From: Hippopus hippopus
Lineage: Eukaryota; Mollusca; Bivalvia; Cardiida; Cardiidae
DNA length: 64,000 bases
Direction of reading: 5' to 3'
Assembly (NCBI GenBank): GCA_946811185.2
Contig: OX328101.1
Coordinates: 35,262,122-35,326,121, forward strand
Of this stretch, positions 39,401 through 43,378 are shown in pieces. The position numbers were made by a program, and so were the translations under genes. Every line of letters starts with the position of its first letter. Positions within the stretch are counted from its first letter, which is position 1. The notes beneath the pieces are model-generated. The model had not been told where the DNA came from and did no database searches. It saw only the letters and a program-made list of their open reading frames with translations.

Positions 39401-41399
39401 GCAAGACTTTATTTCTTAACCCTCGCCTGTCTTTTGTAAATCCATGCATGTATCTAACTTACAAACATGCCAGCTTTTCATTTAAAACTTTAAAAATCTC
39501 CCATGTACACTTATTTAATGGGGTAATATACACTGACACACTCTGCAAGAGAGCAAGGTTCTAGAAAAGTCTTGCATGCCTCTGTGTTAGGGATGACTGA
39601 ACATTGATTCATGATGTAAGAATAAAGAAAAGACAGATGAGTAGTAAAATCCTGCCCTGTTATCTCACAAGGATTGTAAAACCTCATATGTATAGGAGTT
39701 AAGTGACATGTGAGAATGCGACAAAAACTCAAATTGTCACATGTCCAACCATGTCAGGTTTTGATACCTTTTTGCCATGTTTTCATCAACTATGTACATG
39801 TATCAAACTTAGCACAGATAACTGTCCTAAAATGCATTTTTAATTTTTGACAGGCTGCATCCAAGTACAGACAAGTACAGTGGAAAAAATGGAAGAAAAT
39901 CTCTGCACAGATTTTGTGTGCATGCTTAAACTCTCAGTTACTGTATTTTCACAGGTTGAGGACATAACTAGGATTTGAACATACCTGTTGTTTGTCTATT
40001 CAATAATCCTTCATTTTAAGCACAAGTATTTTCAATTTAAACACTAAAGATACGAAAAAAAAAAAAGTTTTATTTATCTTTTTCCCAAGATATTTATTTT
40101 TTCCAAAATACCAGACACAAAGTGGCTCCCTAATTATTGCAGAATTTTGTTCGTTTTTTTTGAGATTTAAACAACTTCTAAAAGTGCTTTAGGCAATGAA
40201 GTGTTTAATACATGTATTTTGTCAGTGAATATGTGTCTCTAAAACCTGATTGCATTCGCTGAAATACAGATTTGAATGATGAAACAGAAAGTCAGAGGCT
40301 TTCGCACTGAAAATTCACAGTGAACATCAGACATAATGGTGCACAATTAATGTCCAAATATGAAAACTAGCATTGTAAATGTCACATTATTGAGACTTGG
40401 ATTAGACTTATACTGATTATCGCTATGGTACAAGGATGCTTTCAATATCCTCTCCTGCAACTTAGGATAGTGTTCTGTAAAAGGATCATTTCAATTATTA
40501 TCATATTAACTTATTACAAAAGAAAAGTTTTGAGAATGAACATTAACTTATTACAAAAGAAAGTTTTGAAAATATGCATTCAAGACTAATTCTCAAATAG
40601 GTTTGAAAGGGACAAAGCTCCATTTGATATCATTAGAATTTATGATAGGACAGTGGTACAATGTCCAAGAAATCCTGCATGGGGAGAACACTGTTCAAAA
40701 GATGCCTGTTTTTCATCCTTTGTTATTTGATGAGAAATGTCACACACAAACAAGTAATACTCTGGAAGACTTTCTGTTTCATATTTATGTCTCTATGAAC
40801 GGTTTTTAAATTATGCCACTCTGATAAGTCTTTTATTGATCTATTTCCTGGTTTCAGCAGTGGTTGGATGGAGCATTGTTTTGTCTCAGGACACTTTTAA
40901 TCAACCAGAAACACCAAAGAGATCAAAACCTCTGCATTACAAATGAAATGCCTCAACTGCTGAATCATGGAGAACCTGGTGCTTGTAAAGAAAGTTTCCA
41001 AAGATGAGACCAAATACTTTCAGAGTTATCAGAAGTATCCATATTCATGTACTTATCTCTTTACCAAACATTCCTGTTAAATAACCTTGAATTCTTTTAA
41101 AAAAGTATTATGGGAAAAGGAAAAATTGCTGGGTTCAAGCATTTTCTTCCTTTCTCACTGCGTTTGCTGTTTTATAGACAAAAATCATGAACTGGGCCAC
41201 ATTTGACTGTAAAAGCATTGAATTTGAATGCCTTTACAATTTTGTCATCTGTTAAAGAGTAAAATTCTCAGCAATGGATCATCAGACAGTTACTCATTTA
41301 AGTTAAGAACACCTTACCTCCTCCACTCCGCTGATTCTTTGGGTAACGTATCTAAGAGAATTTTATGAAGACTGGAGAATACCTCTTGGTTTCCATGTG
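280..41399 (-). CDS. TRAPPC10: TRAPPC10 orthologue, TRAPPII complex subunit (spliced, 20 exons seen, both ends incomplete)
   Basis: I assembled 20 exons by hand. Each has AG/GT borders and all phases join, giving about 1,082 codons; vertebrate TRAPPC10 is about 1,250 residues. From N to C terminus the product aligns, from memory of the family, with the TRAPPC10 helical N-terminal half ([62 protein letters not shown]) and then the beta-rich C-terminal half ([37 protein letters not shown]). The family role is a subunit of TRAPPII, a cytosolic/Golgi tethering complex and Rab exchange factor. The exon carrying the start codon was not found, and the final coding exon is probably off the low end of the window. 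Introns are long and full of MITEs. Identity is very secure; small internal exons, especially between 8,266 and 13,959, could be missing. Confidence 0.95.
533..2585 (-). mobile_element. Pearl/Helentron-like element with about 146-bp tandem units
   Basis: Diverged units carry the landmark words GTACACAAG, TTTGACCTAGT and ATCAAGACAAACATTCTG. Landmarks lie near 679, 821, 967, 1103, 1370, 1506, 2010, 2158, 2305 and 2450, i.e. spaced about 136-147 bases. The low end (minus-strand 3' end) is a small hairpin (GGTCC-atcat-GGTCC type) followed by TCTTGTTT. A MITE (1,692-1,952) interrupts the array. Such arrays are widespread in bivalve genomes. Confidence 0.8.
1692..1952. mobile_element. About 260-bp MITE with 33-bp terminal inverted repeats
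   Basis: The ends GGCTTGCAACACGCGAAAAG and its near-complement (GTTCGTGTGGTGCAGGCC) form about 33-bp inverted repeats containing GGGGCATTCGGACATTT. It sits in a tandem unit with an apparent ATAT duplication on both sides. Two internal palindromes (near 1,750-1,780 and 1,870-1,900) contain the CAGCCTGCrCAGTCTGCGCAGGCT module seen in other families. Confidence 0.85.
2590..2915 (-). mobile_element. MetaSINE-like tRNA-derived SINE
   Basis: Minus-strand head near 2,905-2,835 has tRNA promoter boxes (TAGCTCAGTTGG box A and GGTTCGATCCC box B). The body contains TGTTTAACGCCGTTTTCAAC and TTTCAGTTATAT on the plus strand, words typical of the bivalve MetaSINE superfamily. Not a functional tRNA. Confidence 0.85.
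3367..3550 (-). CDS. TRAPPC10: TRAPPC10 exon S
   Basis: Borders are tcacag/ and /GTATTG. Reads [25 protein letters not shown], then [19 protein letters not shown], a clear match to the family's C-terminal beta domain (YEV.D...WAV.GKS.G). Confidence 0.94.
3648..3884. mobile_element. GAGCC-type MITE, eroded
   Basis: GCTCTATGAAAAGGGGGTTT to CCCCCTTTTGGCACAGTATT, with core AGGTCAGCCTGCACAG. Confidence 0.75.
5427..5580. repeat. Near-perfect long hairpin, about 70-bp arms
   Basis: Starting at AAGGAATGAAGAGAATTT, the left arm is repeated in reverse complement up to TTCTCTTCATTCCTT. The centre is GAAACCGCTTCGTGGTCTC. Both arms carry the poly-A/T tract and AATCACACTGTAT. Lies in a TRAPPC10 intron. 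Confidence 0.97.
6298..6465 (-). CDS. TRAPPC10: TRAPPC10 exon R
   Basis: Borders are ttctag/ and /GTGAGC; exactly 56 codons. Reads [14 protein letters not shown], then VDLKFTMSY and [13 protein letters not shown], matching the family's QSVFFVWEL...YEFKVENF pattern. Both ends are phase 0. Confidence 0.9.
6726..6883. repeat. Near-perfect long hairpin, about 75-bp arms
   Basis: Left arm starts TTTATTTCATCAGCTTGTGG and the right arm ends CCACAAGCTGATGAAATAAA. The centre is TCGTGCCTTACGGCACTCG. Open frames here are artefacts of the palindrome. Lies in a TRAPPC10 intron. Confidence 0.97.
6929..7192. mobile_element. GAGCC-type MITE, eroded
   Basis: GAGCCATGCTCAAAAAGGGG to CACAGAGCAAGGCTC, with ATGTCAGCCTGAAATGACTG as a degraded core. 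Confidence 0.75.
7362..7488 (-). CDS. TRAPPC10: TRAPPC10 exon Q
   Basis: Borders are tatag/ and /GTATGA. Reads [17 protein letters not shown], then [13 protein letters not shown], equivalent to the family's RKYVQVCV.NL...FQL block. Confidence 0.9.
7501..7785 (-). mobile_element. Pearl/Helentron-like fragment with GCACC hairpin end
   Basis: Low end ACAAGAGCACCACATGTGGG TGCC is a hairpin (GCACCcACATGTGGTGC on minus) plus TCTTGT. Interior words AGATAACTGTGTCAAAAAT and TTTGAAGTAAATATCTTCAG recur at 22.8 and 29.1 kb. Confidence 0.65.
8166..8266 (-). CDS. TRAPPC10: TRAPPC10 exon P
   Basis: Borders are tttcag/ and /GTAAGT. Reads [11 protein letters not shown], then [13 protein letters not shown], aligning with the family's V.IDCPW....PF...H.L segment. 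It is too short to stand out as an ORF and was found by reading phases. It ends in phase 2 and joins exon Q as RDM-KYVQ. Confidence 0.88.
8295..8561. mobile_element. GAGCC-type MITE
   Basis: TATGAGCCATGCTCTGTGAA at the left and CCAGAGTATGGCTCATA at the right. Core GTCAGCCTGCACAGTCCATG; GGATCC box; TGCATCACAGAGATGC. About 267 bp. Confidence 0.9.
8632..8806. mobile_element. TTAA-bounded foldback MITE (piggyBac-like ends)
   Basis: TTAACCCTTTACCACACAA at the left and TTGGTCGTGTGGTAAAGGGTTAA-type sequence at the right: inverted ends beginning CCCTTTACCACAC, bounded by TTAA on both sides. About 175 bp; the central palindrome is lost. Confidence 0.85.
8895..8990. repeat. Short hairpin repeat with the GATCAGACTGCACA core
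   Basis: ACAGTGTAGATCAAAGATCA, GACTGCACATTTTGTGCAGT, TTGATCTTGATAGC. A family of small repeats with inverted GATCAGACTGCACA arms. Confidence 0.8.
9166..9312 (-). mobile_element. Short pearl/Helentron-like element, same family as 55.1 kb
   Basis: Reverse complement of the 55,146 element: CTAGAGCTGTCACTGAATGT at the low end and ACATTCGTTTTGCGGGGAT at the high end, with a shorter interior. Confidence 0.8.
9333..9630 (-). mobile_element. Pearl/Helentron-like fragment related to the 0.5-2.6 kb array
   Basis: Low end AACAAGAGGGCCACTGTCCC (hairpin plus CTCTTGTT on minus), then units with GACCCAGTTACCAACTTGTC and AGACAAACATTCTGATC. Confidence 0.7.
10670..11080. other. Unassigned intronic stretch
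   Basis: Contains AGGGGACACCAGTGTCCCCC, a short palindrome, and AAATTTTAGGGGACA beside it. No gene seen. Confidence 0.4.
13835..13925. repeat. Short hairpin repeat with the GATCAGACTGCACA core
   Basis: ACAGTGTAAATTCTAGATCA, GACTGCACATTCTATGCAGA, CTGATCTTGATCTACACTGG. It abuts the 3' side of TRAPPC10 exon O. Confidence 0.85.
13959..14197 (-). CDS. TRAPPC10: TRAPPC10 exon O
   Basis: The acceptor is ctgtag. Reads [28 protein letters not shown] and [18 protein letters not shown]. The donor GTTTAG is weak; if it is wrong, the exon end shifts slightly. The opposite strand is also open here but is a shadow. Confidence 0.88.
15703..15835 (-). CDS. TRAPPC10: TRAPPC10 exon N
   Basis: Borders are tttcag/ and /GTAAGG. 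Reads [20 protein letters not shown], then [10 protein letters not shown], matching the segment ahead of the family's L.AGIPQ.V beta region. Phase 0 to 1. Confidence 0.9.
16015..16241. mobile_element. TTAA-bounded foldback MITE
   Basis: TTAACCCTTACCATGCAATC to GTGTGGTAGTGGGTTAA; centre AGGAGAAAATACTGGAAACC folds on itself. Confidence 0.87.
17118..17303. repeat. Long hairpin, about 80-bp arms
   Basis: Left arm: GGAATATTTCAACAGTCTGC, ATCATGTCGAGTTGCGGGTG, TAAAGAGGTG. The right arm mirrors these (CACCTCTTTATACACGCAAC, GCAGACTATTGTAATATTCC). The centre is ATGAGACCGAAGGTCGAAT. Arms are diverged at a few positions. Confidence 0.93.
17465..17605 (+). CDS. Small [15 protein letters not shown]..., opposite strand within a TRAPPC10 intron
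   Basis: 46 codons starting aaa[24 protein letters not shown], then [11 protein letters not shown], ending with TAA. The helical, charged start resembles a genuine N terminus, and a possible donor (GTAGTT) follows codon 35. It lies 170 bases after a large hairpin, inside the intron between TRAPPC10 exons M and N. No continuation exon was found. Confidence 0.2.
   Translation: MAAATPELLKEKRQQLWLKNYLLNTENGFSGSYSMSLSRTVYFSSF
18513..19033 (-). CDS. TRAPPC10: TRAPPC10 exon M (largest; start of beta-rich C-terminal half)
   Basis: Borders are tttcag/ and /GTATTC; 174 codons. It reads [28 protein letters not shown], a variable Ser-rich stretch with SSSSSKEQ, and [14 protein letters not shown]. This fits the family's beta-sandwich entry followed by a variable region. 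The 5' half of the exon is conserved and the middle is lineage-specific. Confidence 0.93.
19141..19410. mobile_element. GAGCC-type MITE (first of three)
   Basis: ATGAACCATGCTCTGGCAAA to CACAGAGTGTGGCTCATA; core GGTCAGCCTGCGCGGATTGG is palindromic with GCAGGCTGACC. Confidence 0.9.
19424..19648. mobile_element. GAGCC-type MITE (second of three), core lost
   Basis: ATGAGCCGTGCTTTGCGAAA to GCCAGAGCATGGCTCA. Shorter, because the palindromic core is missing. Confidence 0.88.
19713..19979. mobile_element. GAGCC-type MITE (third of three)
   Basis: ATGAGCCATGCTCTGGCAAA to CATAGAGCATGGCTCAT, with core GGTCAGCCTGCGCGGATTGG. Nearly identical core to the first copy, and the ORFs across it are artefacts. 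Confidence 0.9.
20055..20255 (-). mobile_element. MetaSINE-like SINE, decayed
   Basis: ATTTCAATCATATCACAGGA, CACCCATCCATGCATTCTTG and CTTTCCAAACTGCTGGC match the SINE body; a decayed head (TACCAGCTCTACAAC...TTAGCTACC) may follow. Confidence 0.6.
20436..20699. mobile_element. GAGCC-type MITE, decayed
   Basis: ATCATGCTCTATCAAAGAAA to CCAACAGCACCGCTCAGA, with core TGTCAGCCCGCACAGTCC. Confidence 0.65.
20753..20856 (-). CDS. TRAPPC10: TRAPPC10 exon L
   Basis: Borders are ctgtag/ and /GTAGGA. Reads [14 protein letters not shown], then [11 protein letters not shown]. The sequence is less conserved, but the position, phases (2 to 1) and the Y(L/I)xT pattern fit. Confidence 0.82.
21402..22205. mobile_element. 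About 800-bp element with short inverted ends
   Basis: CATAGGCAGAGTTCATTCTAG at the left and TCAAGAATGAACCCTGCATAG at the right are inverted matches. No coding frame seen. Family not assigned. Confidence 0.5.
22410..22550 (-). CDS. TRAPPC10: TRAPPC10 exon K
   Basis: Borders are aaacag/ and /GTATCC. Reads [24 protein letters not shown], then [11 protein letters not shown], a TPR-like helical stretch equivalent to the family's PQKAEIYL...EGW segment. Confidence 0.93.
22996..23047 (+). repeat. (CA)n microsatellite
   Basis: About 50 bases of CA repeats with CCCA interruptions. Confidence 0.95.
23446..23537 (-). CDS. TRAPPC10: TRAPPC10 exon J
   Basis: Borders are gaacag/ and /GTAGGT. Reads [18 protein letters not shown] then [10 protein letters not shown], a strongly conserved TRAPPC10 block. 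The last codon (ATG, Met) is split across the intron. Confidence 0.93.
23563..23738. mobile_element. TTAA-bounded foldback MITE, eroded
   Basis: TTGACCCTTTACAACACAAC to TCACCTGGTAAAGAGTTAA; about half of the central palindrome remains. Confidence 0.75.
24000..24160. mobile_element. Foldback MITE, partial
   Basis: GGGTAGAAAACACTGAGGGA, palindrome GGAGAAAATGCCGGTTACCA and its complement, then GATTGTGTTATCAAGGATTAA. Confidence 0.75.
24360..24550 (-). mobile_element. MetaSINE-like SINE body (headless)
   Basis: GGTGTTCAATGCTGTTTTCA, CAGTGCACCTATCAATGC and CACTGACTGCTTTCCC match the 2.6-kb copy. The tRNA head is missing. Confidence 0.7.
24581..24654 (-). CDS. TRAPPC10: TRAPPC10 exon I
   Basis: Borders are aaacag/ and /GTATAT. 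Reads [19 protein letters not shown] then KEAFQK, matching the KLKEALSSxEAFEK motif of the family. Confidence 0.92.
25504..25630 (-). CDS. TRAPPC10: TRAPPC10 exon H
   Basis: Borders are tttcag/ and /GTAATA. It reads [19 protein letters not shown], then [14 protein letters not shown]. It joins exon G in frame as [18 protein letters not shown], matching the family without a gap, so the retrotransposon ORF lying between them is intronic. Confidence 0.93.
25670..25890. mobile_element. Foldback MITE, partial
   Basis: Centre GGAGAAAATACTACTAACCA with TTCTCCTTTTCCC complement and TGGACAAGTCTGGGGTTTTG, typical of the family's right half. It begins about 40 bases upstream of TRAPPC10 exon H. Confidence 0.75.
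26398..26465 (-). repeat. Possible LINE 3' tail
   Basis: On the minus strand this reads AGGAGGAATAAAGAG followed by TATCATCATCATC, i.e. a poly(A)-type signal followed by a short trinucleotide tail, as non-LTR elements often end. It is separated from the ORF2 remnant by about 950 bases that include a microsatellite. The link is inferred. Confidence 0.4.
26655..27034 (+). repeat. GGAT/GGCT tetranucleotide microsatellite
   Basis: About 380 bases of ATGG, CTGG and related 4-mers (with GATGGGATGGGA blocks). On the minus strand it gives long open frames of His-Pro-Ser-Ile and Gln-Pro-Ala-Ser repeats; these are artefacts of the repeat. Confidence 0.97.
27410..28890 (-). pseudogene. Decayed non-LTR retrotransposon ORF2 (reverse transcriptase to C terminus)
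   Basis: Reading the minus strand from 28,890 downward, pieces in shifting frames spell a LINE reverse transcriptase. They run: [20 protein letters not shown] (thumb/palm entry), [29 protein letters not shown] (the A/V-ADD catalytic site), [12 protein letters not shown], then [36 protein letters not shown], a Cys-containing segment ([11 protein letters not shown]) and [17 protein letters not shown] near the end. Stops and frameshifts separate the parts, so it is dead. It lies in the intron between TRAPPC10 exons G and H. A matching 3' tail may be at 26,398-26,465. Confidence 0.85.
29039..29185 (-). mobile_element. Fragment of the 7.5-kb family
   Basis: ACAAGAGAACTGCAAGTGGG, then AGGGGCATAACTGTGTCAAT and TTGATGGTTACCTGCAT. 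The hairpin end is eroded. Confidence 0.55.
29240..29345 (-). mobile_element. MetaSINE-like SINE fragment
   Basis: ATTTTCAAGATTATTTCAATC, ATATCACTGCAACAGC and TAGTTCCTGGGTTTC match the conserved body. Confidence 0.5.
29452..29598 (-). CDS. TRAPPC10: TRAPPC10 exon G
   Basis: Borders are ttatag/ and /GTAGGA. It reads [19 protein letters not shown] and ends LWDYVCRK. Both ends are phase 0. Confidence 0.94.
30912..31236. mobile_element. TTAA-bounded foldback MITE with duplicated centre
   Basis: TTAACCCTTTACCACACAAT to TTTGGTAAAGCGGTTAA. Two palindromic centres in tandem (GAAAAAATGCTGGTAACCAGC and CCTGTTACCAGCATTTTC), making it about 100 bp longer than other copies. Confidence 0.85.
31251..31498 (-). 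CDS. TRAPPC10: TRAPPC10 exon F
   Basis: Borders are attgcag/ and /GTAAGT. It includes [35 protein letters not shown] and a predicted helical end EMKTLD. A second in-frame acceptor (ggcag) lies 6 bases further in, so the first two residues are uncertain. Confidence 0.94.
31975..32145. mobile_element. Foldback MITE, partial
   Basis: GATAGGGTTGAAGCATTGGG, palindrome GAGAAAATGCTGGTTACCAG, and GATTGTTTAGTGAAGGGTAAA. Confidence 0.7.
32150..33700. other. TRAPPC10 intron without recognised genes
   Basis: Only a SINE fragment (33,125-33,265) and scattered short repeats. ORFs here (for example at 32,508-32,771 minus) have no splice context. Confidence 0.5.
33125..33265 (-). mobile_element. MetaSINE-like SINE fragment
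   Basis: TGGTGCTTTATGCCACTTTT, AGTCATATCACAGTGACAGC and a head-like end with CTTGTATATTACCAACAA; degenerate. Confidence 0.45.
33724..33989. mobile_element. GAGCC-type MITE, best-preserved core
   Basis: TTGAGCCGCGCTCTGTGAAA to CCAGAGCACGGTTCAT. The core CAGCCTGCGCAGTCCGCGCA is an almost perfect palindrome framed by CCCAGGT...ACCTGGG. Confidence 0.92.
34770..34881 (-). CDS. TRAPPC10: TRAPPC10 exon E
   Basis: Borders are ctgtag/ and /GTAAGT. It reads [17 protein letters not shown], then [20 protein letters not shown], a diagnostic block of the family. It ends in phase 1. Confidence 0.95.
35885..36080 (-). CDS. TRAPPC10: TRAPPC10 exon D
   Basis: Borders are tttcag/ and /GTGTGT. It reads VLTDPLKQ, then [18 protein letters not shown], matching the family segment LSDPL...LREKR...GW.F..YF.VQ. 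Phase 2 to 0. Confidence 0.95.
37028..37221 (-). CDS. TRAPPC10: TRAPPC10 exon C
   Basis: Borders are tttcag/ and /GTAATT. It contains [10 protein letters not shown] and [11 protein letters not shown] and ends FCSKHPDR, matching the conserved DWLIVIVEN...ILPRTS...DKI region of the family. Confidence 0.95.
37257..37486. mobile_element. TTAA-bounded foldback MITE (reverse orientation)
   Basis: TTAAGTCTTTATTATACAAC to GTTTGGTAAAGGGTTAA; centre AGAAAATGCTGGTTACCAGC. It begins 36 bases upstream of TRAPPC10 exon C, in the intron's acceptor region. Confidence 0.85.
38464..38596 (-). CDS. TRAPPC10: TRAPPC10 exon B
   Basis: Borders are atcag/ and /GTAAGT. It reads [16 protein letters not shown] and ends [11 protein letters not shown], both highly conserved in TRAPPC10. 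Phase 2 to 0. Confidence 0.95.
38667..38915. mobile_element. TTAA-bounded foldback MITE
   Basis: TTAACCAAATGACAAAGTTT to TTGTGTAGTATAAGGTTAA; centre GGAAATGCTGGTTACTTAAT. A second decayed copy follows at about 38,940-39,165. Confidence 0.8.
39790..40430 (+). repeat. Dispersed repeat, copy 1
   Basis: About 600 bases similar in order to 42,080-42,660: CTGCACAGATTTTGTGTGCA, GAGGACATAACTAGGATTTG, ATTTTCAATTTAAACACTAAA, then ATTCACAGTGAACATC. The same orientation in both copies. Family unknown. Confidence 0.75.
41318..41399 (-). CDS. TRAPPC10: TRAPPC10 exon A (N-terminal, first one found)
   Basis: Acceptor tacag precedes it and donor GTAAGG follows. It reads [12 protein letters not shown] then [10 protein letters not shown], matching the family N-terminal segment just before the RSYGR motif. 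It starts after one carried-over base, so an upstream exon with the ATG must exist; I could not find it up to 64,000. Confidence 0.9.
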
Positions 41400-41439
41400 C
41401 TGTATTATACAGAAATAAGTAAATTACATCAATCTATAT

Positions 41440-41665
41440 CTTCTTATCAAACAACATAATTTTAGACTCCACCGAAATGAAAGCATTTATAGGCAAAAAA
41501 ATAAACATAGCTCAATACATTATGTTTTAAAATGGTATAAAAACACAGTGGGGAAACTCGAGAAAGGGAAAATGCTACCAGCATTTCCTCATCTATAATA
41601 CATAATTTTTCAAAAGTCTTCTTTTCCTGGGTTGTGAAATCACAGATTGAAGGATTACAGCAGCT
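41440..41665. mobile_element. Foldback MITE upstream of TRAPPC10 exon A
   Basis: Palindrome GGGAAAATGCTACCAGCATT with family flanks; decayed ends. Confidence 0.65.
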
Positions 41666-42079
41666 GCTTTCACTATTATAAGTGTCTCAATGTCCATTAC
41701 TGATCAAGATTTGAATGCACAAAATAAGCAGTCTGATCTTTGCTACAGAAATCATATTTTATCTTACAGTCTCCAAATTGGAACATTCTGTCACTTTATT
41801 TTCTATGTTCATGGCAAGTTTAAGAAAGAAATGCTACCAAAACTGATAATCTGATATTTGCCTTCAAACATGAAACTAACTGGAGAAAGGCACTCAGACA
41901 AAGGGACATATATCTATTTCATTTTTTTTAAATTCATATTTTGCACGTCACTTGGTAGCTGTTAATATTTGTAAAGTTATTTAGATACATTTAGAGCCAG
42001 CCCAGCTACAGATCAGCAGAGAAGCAGTTGATTGCATACTGCCAGCGTATATGCTATCACAAATGGAGAACACTTAAAA

Positions 42080-42665
42080 TAGATAACTCTCCCCAAATGC
42101 AATTTTAGTTTTTGATGGGTGGCCCCCATGTACACATTAAAGTCTTTGCACAGATAAGATTTTGTGCGCGCATTGGAAAGTTAATTTTTTCACAAATTGA
42201 AGACATAACTAGAATTTGAACATACTTGTTGCTTGAGTATTCAATCATCCTTTGTTAAAATACAAATATTTTCAAATTAAACACTAAACATGAGAAGAAA
42301 CAAAATTTAATTTATCATTTACTCAAGATGTTGAAGTTTTGCAAAACGGACACAGAAAGTTTGTAAACACAATAAATTTCATTTTTTTTTTTTCACGATT
42401 TCTTACCTTGTTATAAACGAGTCTTAAAGCACAAATTATAGGTAATGAAACTTTTAATAATTTGTCATTGGCTATATGAGTCACTAAAAATCAATTGCAT
42501 TTAGCTGCAATACAGATTCAAGTGGCAAAACAGAAACTCAGTACAGCCCCCTAGCTTTGCTACCGACAAATTCACGATGGACTTGCGACAGTGAGGTGCA
42601 CGATTTAAATGTCAAATATGAAAAGAAGCATCATAAACATCTCAATATTGAGACTAAGAGAACAC
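42080..42665 (+). repeat. Dispersed repeat, copy 2
   Basis: Counterpart of 39,790-40,430: TTGCACAGATAAGATTTTGT, GAAGACATAACTAGAATTTG, ATTTTCAAATTAAACACTAAA, ATTCACGATGGACTTG. No coding potential seen. Confidence 0.75.
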
Positions 42666-43344
42666 CTCACTCTCGTTAAATGTTAAATCTCAAGTGTTTC
42701 TTCACATATTTTGGCCTCCTCAGGATTGCTCTACACTCTTGGTGTAAATTTTGGTTTCAACCTATGTACCAATCTTTCATTGACAAGTTCCTGTGAAATG
42801 ATTATTATGCCCAAAATAATAAATAATTAATGTGGATTAAGTAATGTCGTTTGTCTTGGAAAAACAGACAGAATTTCGGGATGAGAAGAAAATGTGGCAC
42901 AGTAAAGTTAAAGATGCCGAATTCTACCAAGACCCATCACTGGAAATTAACCAATGCACTGCAGCCTTTGCATATATATAAATGATTTGAGAATATGAAA
43001 AAATCAGCTTGTGTTGAAAATCTACGCTAGAATTATTTTGAAATCAGCAAAGAGTAGCAAGCATACATGTCACTATTGGCTTTGTCTCCATTCTTGTAGC
43101 CAAGTCGAACTGTCATTCCTCCCCCACCAAGCAGACAGACTTAAAGCAATAGTTTCGAACTTAGATACTTTTTTTTTTTTCATAATCTATTACTGTTCAA
43201 CTTTATGCTACTTCATAGGAAAAACCCAAATATTGTATTTTTGAGCATGAAATGATTTGACAAAAAGGTTGCATTTACTTTTCTAAACACTTTTAACGGA
43301 AATTCCCATGTAACCAATATTCGGTTACGGAGCTATCTTCCAAC

Positions 43345-43378
43345 ATGACAGACAACTTGGATGACGAGTGGTGGATAG
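43345..43378 (+). CDS. CMSS1: CMSS1 exon 1 (start codon)
   Basis: ATG in context caacATGa. Reads MTDNLDDEWWI, then donor GTTGTT. It is too short to show in an ORF scan. The Asp-rich start with DEWW is typical of the family. It ends in phase 1 and completes a GAC codon with exon 2. Confidence 0.85.

Larger units (their letters stand above)
41400..43344. promoter_or_regulatory. Region between divergent TRAPPC10 and CMSS1
   Basis: The two genes point away from each other here. It holds a foldback MITE, one copy of a dispersed repeat and a T-rich tract (43,171). CMSS1 transcription must start in or near it. TRAPPC10 may start here too, but its first exon was not found, so a shared promoter is only inferred. 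Confidence 0.35.
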
